DNA of 64,000 bases from a bacterium (GTDB lineage: Bacteria; Planctomycetota; UBA1135; UBA2386): contig JANSXC010000003.1 in the NCBI GenBank assembly GCA_024743115.1, positions 1 to 64,000 of the forward strand, written 5' to 3'. Of the stretch, positions 61,607 to 64,000 are shown one piece after another. Numbering within the stretch: the first letter of the stretch is position 1; each line of letters opens with the position of its first letter. The position numbers and the translations under genes were made by a program. The notes below the pieces were generated by a model that did no database searches, was not told the DNA's origin, and was given only the letters and a program-made list of their open reading frames with translations.

Positions 61607-62833
61607 ATGACCAAGATCGTTACCAGCCTTCTGGCTCTCGCGGCTTCGTCTTCCGTCCTTCTGGCCCAAGGCGGGGGCTGGATGGGTGGCCCCGGCAAGG
61701 GGCTCAAGTTCGACGGGGGCGATGCGTACAGCATCAGCATCAACAACTGGATCAAGGCCCAGTGGGGCTTCCGCGGCGGAGACGTCAATCCCGACGTCAA
61801 CACGTTCGGCATGCGCGCGGTGCGTACCGCGCTCGATGGCCACGCGTTCAACAAGAACATCAACTTCCGCGTCCTGCTGGACGCGACCGACGACGGCCCG
61901 ATCGCAACGGGCGCCAACGGCCCGGTCAAGGAAGCGTTCGTGACCTGGAACTTCATGAGCGACGACAACAGCTCGCTCGGGCTCCGGATCGGTCAGGGCA
62001 AGACACAGTTCGGCCTCGAGGCCAACGGTCTGCTCGAGGGCGTATTCTTCATCGACCGCTCGGCGGCGGCGCGCGGCTTCTCCGGCCTGCGCTCGACCGG
62101 TGCGTGGCTCATGGGCTCGCACATGGAGAACAAGCTGCGCTGGTCGGCGGCGGCGGTCAATGGCGCCTCCGCGGGCGGCCTCGGTGCCGGCTACGTCGAC
62201 GCCGGTGAAGAGGCGGGCAACTCGGACAACAAGCTGTCCTACGTGCTCAACGCCGAGTTCGACCCGATGGGCGACACGACGGGTGGCAAGCGCAACGAGC
62301 GCTTCATGCAGGGCGACTTCCGCACCGAGGACCGCGGCCTGCAGGGCACGGTCGGCGTCGGTGTCGCGCTCGAGAACGGCAACTCCGCCGGTGGCCTCGA
62401 CGTCGAGTCGACGTCGATCAACCTCAACACGGCGTGGAGCGTCGAGGGCTTCCAGTTCCTCGGTGAGTACTTCATGCGCACGGACGACCAGCAGACGGTC
62501 GCCGACGAAGAAGAGTCGATGGGCTGGTCGGTGCAGGGCACCTGGATCATGCCGAAGAGTGGCGACTCGAGCATCCAGTGGGGCTTCGGCGCCCGCATCA
62601 GCGGTGTCGAGGCGGACGTCGGCAACAACGCGACCGTGAACTTCAACTCGGCGCTCGCGGGCATCGGTGCCGCGGACGGCGACGCGACCAACGTCTCGCT
62701 GATCGCGAACGCGTTCTACCACGGCCACGCGGCCAAGACGCAGTTCGAGTACACGTTCCAGCAGGTCAGCCCGACCGGCGGCACGGACATGGACAACCAC
62801 ATCGTCCAGATCGCGTTCCAGCTGATGTTCTGA
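61607..62833 (+). CDS. OprO/OprP-type outer-membrane porin
   Basis: A 408-aa beta-barrel porin of the phosphate-selective OprO/OprP family. Signal peptide SLLALAASSSVLLAQ. Alternating beta strands and loops throughout: WIKAQWGFRGGDVNPDVN, FRVLLDATDDGP, AFVTWNFMSDD, GLRIGQGKTQFGLEANG, LRWSAAAVNGASAGG, and the closing FEYTFQQVSP with IVQIAFQLMF, whose final Phe is the usual assembly signal. FIDRSAAARGFSGLRSTG fits the family's strand-loop before the barrel. Strong ribosome-binding site upstream indicates high expression. Its stop is within repeat element copy B. Confidence 0.86.
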   Translation: MTKIVTSLLALAASSSVLLAQGGGWMGGPGKGLKFDGGDAYSISINNWIKAQWGFRGGDVNPDVNTFGMRAVRTALDGHAFNKNINFRVLLDATDDGPIATGANGPVKEAFVTWNFMSDDNSSLGLRIGQGKTQFGLEANGLLEGVFFIDRSAAARGFSGLRSTGAWLMGSHMENKLRWSAAAVNGASAGGLGAGYVDAGEEAGNSDNKLSYVLNAEFDPMGDTTGGKRNERFMQGDFRTEDRGLQGTVGVGVALENGNSAGGLDVESTSINLNTAWSVEGFQFLGEYFMRTDDQQTVADEEESMGWSVQGTWIMPKSGDSSIQWGFGARISGVEADVGNNATVNFNSALAGIGAADGDATNVSLIANAFYHGHAAKTQFEYTFQQVSPTGGTDMDNHIVQIAFQLMF

Positions 62834-62910
62834 GCTGGGTTGGCCGCTTCGCGGCCAAACCATCTCAGGACCACGCCGCGCGCCTGTCGGCGCGCCGCTT
62901 TGGTTCTGGG
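62832..62910 (+). repeat. Structured repeat element, copy B
   Basis: Second copy of the element at 38349-38428. It also starts in the stop codon (TTCTGAGCTGGGTTG in both). Stem 1 here is TTGGCCGC (62840-62847) paired with GCGGCCAA (62851-62858); stem 2 is GCGCGCC (62878-62884) paired with GGCGCGC (62889-62895) around TGTC. It closes with CGCTTTGGTTCTG. The stem bases differ from copy A but stay paired, and the single-stranded flanks are kept. Confidence 0.6.
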
Positions 62911-62920
62911 TGAACGTGAC

Positions 62921-62945
62921 GAGGCGGGTTGATCCCGCCTCGTTT
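62921..62945 (+). terminator. Hairpin terminator candidate downstream of porin
   Basis: Eight-base perfect arms GAGGCGGG (62921-62928) and CCCGCCTC (62934-62941) with a five-base loop TTGAT, followed by GTTTC. The stem is very stable and the trailing T-run is short, as usual in GC-rich genomes. It lies right after repeat element copy B and before the pseudogene, so it would end the porin transcript. Confidence 0.5.
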
Positions 62946-62961
62946 CATGTACCGTGCGCTC

Positions 62962-63914
62962 ATGGATGCGGATTCTGCCAGTGTGCCGAGCGAACTGATC
63001 GTCGGCGCCGGCATGCGCGGACTGCTGGCCGCACTCTCCGCGACCCGGAGCCACGAAGTGCTCGTGCTGGAAGCCGCGGAGCGCGCCGGCGGAACCGTTC
63101 GTTCGGAGCTCCGTGACGGCTTCCTCTGCGAACTCGGTCCGTTCGCGTTCGCGCTGGAGGAAATCACGCCGTTGCTCCAGCAACTCGACGCCGCGCCACC
63201 ACTGCTCGTGTCGGAATGCGAGGCCGGCATGCTGTTCGACGGCGCGGCGCGGCGCTGCACGAGTGCCCGGTCGCGCCGCCGCCCGTGGCGTTCGCCGGTG
63301 GCTGCGACGAGTTCGTCCGCGCGGCGCAAGAACAGCTCGGGCCACGTCTGCGGCCGAGCACGACCACACGCGGCATCGAGCCAGAAGGCGCGGGGTTTCG
63401 CGTCGAAGTCGCCGACGAAACCGCTGAGCCGGTGCGGGCCGATGCCGTCACGCTCGCGACGCCGATCGATCAGACGGCCACGCTGCTCGCCGGCTTCGAC
63501 CCCGCCCTGTTCGACCTCGTCGAGCGCCTCGAACGCACACCGCGTGCCTTCGTGTTCTTCGGCGCAGCCGCCGTCGACTGCGCGGCACTGCAGGGCTACG
63601 GCATCGTGCCCACCGAGACCGTCGACAGCCCGCTCGTCGAAGCGATCCACTGCTCACGCGTGTTTCCCAACCGCTGCCCGTCGGGCGGGTTCCTGATCCG
63701 CTGCGAACTCGCGGGCTTGGCACCCGACACGGACGATGCGGCCGTCGGATCGACGGCCCTCGACGAGCTCGCAGCCTGGACCGACTGGCGTGCCGAACCG
63801 ACGTTCACCCACGTGCACCGCTTCACGACGATCGATCGCGACGCCGCCTGGGTGGAGACCCGCACCCGGATCCGGGCACTCGCCGCCCGGCTCGACGGCC
63901 TCACGATCGTCTGA
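62962..63914 (+). pseudogene. Decayed protoporphyrinogen-oxidase-like (HemY/HemG-type FAD) gene
   Basis: From ATG 62962 the frame reads ELIVGAGMRGLLAALSA, VLVLEAAERAGGTVRSEL and FLCELGPFAFALEE, the FAD-binding start of protoporphyrinogen oxidase/amine-oxidase enzymes. Around 63245-63260, inside a GCGGCGCGG-type repeat, homology moves into another frame (LHECPVAPPPVAFAGGC), and a stretch of roughly 100 residues normally present is absent. The second part (PRLRPSTTTRGIEPEG, VTLATPIDQTATLLAGF, FPNRCPSGGFLIRCELAGL) stops at TGA 63912 without the usual GDW..GVG ending; codons after it to the window end do not restore it. A frameshift, internal deletion and lost C-terminus point to a pseudogene. 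A sequencing error could explain the frameshift only. Confidence 0.62.
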
Positions 63915-64000
63915 CTGCCGCTGGCCGAGGAACGGCTCGAAGGGCAGTACTTCCACTGGCAGCGCACCGCGCGAGCCTGGAAGATCTCGCCATGCAGTCC

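Noticed and set aside
1..64000. CRISPR arrays, tRNA or rRNA genes
   Set aside because: No regularly spaced repeats were seen, no tRNA T-arm/anticodon cloverleaf could be assembled by eye, and no rRNA-like stretch is present. A covariance search would be decisive.

Overview
The window is a GC-rich chromosome segment (about two thirds G+C) with short intergenic gaps and many ATGA/GTGA/TGATG gene overlaps. Gene content suggests a flagellated, diderm, heterotrophic bacterium, most likely of the Planctomycetota. It has a sulfatase, GH9 and GHL10-type glycoside hydrolases, a secreted serpin, many signal-peptide or lipoprotein genes, large secreted proteins sharing a short beta-rich C-terminal tail, an hpnCDE squalene operon and a DUF1111 di-heme protein. 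No rRNA, tRNA, CRISPR array, insertion sequence or prophage was recognised. The phylum call is an inference from gene content, not from a marker-gene tree.

Layout. 1-4.7 kb: flagellar regulatory operon (flhF-flhG-orf-fliA type sigma-two small orfs-two lipoproteins). 4.7-12.1 kb: secreted beta-propeller-like protein, GHL10 hydrolase, TPR-like membrane protein, old-yellow-enzyme relative, and two tandem exported proteins resembling secretin N-domains. 12.1-25.4 kb: PIG-L deacetylase fusion with aminotransferase, terpene-cyclase-like repeat protein, FAD lipoprotein, TIGR01777 epimerase, GH9 cellulase, serpin, HEAT-VWA protein. 25.4-31.0 kb: unknown two-gene operon, NDH-2, hpnE-hpnD-hpnC. 31.1-35.0 kb: a visibly more A/T-rich three-gene block with an EgtB-type sulfoxide synthase, a membrane-anchored betaine-binding (OpuAC/EgtU-like) protein with an unusual cytoplasmic domain, and a histamine-N-methyltransferase-like enzyme. 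35.4-38.4 kb: DUF1111 cytochrome coupled to a matrixin-like protease, then a DUF669-like protein with an SSB-like tail. 38.5-45.2 kb: membrane protein, DUF3137-like and LemA genes, small unknown genes, a sigma-like protein, an alkyltransferase-like DNA-repair protein and a HEAT lipoprotein. 45.2-49.8 kb: two large secreted paralogues. 49.9-54.7 kb: DUF3050, ligA, a 34-codon membrane peptide and a UPF1-like helicase. 54.8-64 kb: transglutaminase, sulfatase, RecB/Cas4-like nuclease, molybdopterin oxidoreductase, porin, and a decayed protoporphyrinogen-oxidase-like pseudogene.

Strongest candidates for something new: (1) the 31.1-35.0 kb block, which reads as a possible thiol-imidazole/betaine (ergothioneine-, ovothiol- or selenoneine-like) synthesis-and-sensing locus; (2) a structured element of about 80 bp present twice, 24 kb apart, directly after unrelated stop codons, with compensatory changes in its hairpin; (3) the paired secretin-N-like exported proteins without a secretin; and (4) a sigma-region-2-like protein split by an insertion.
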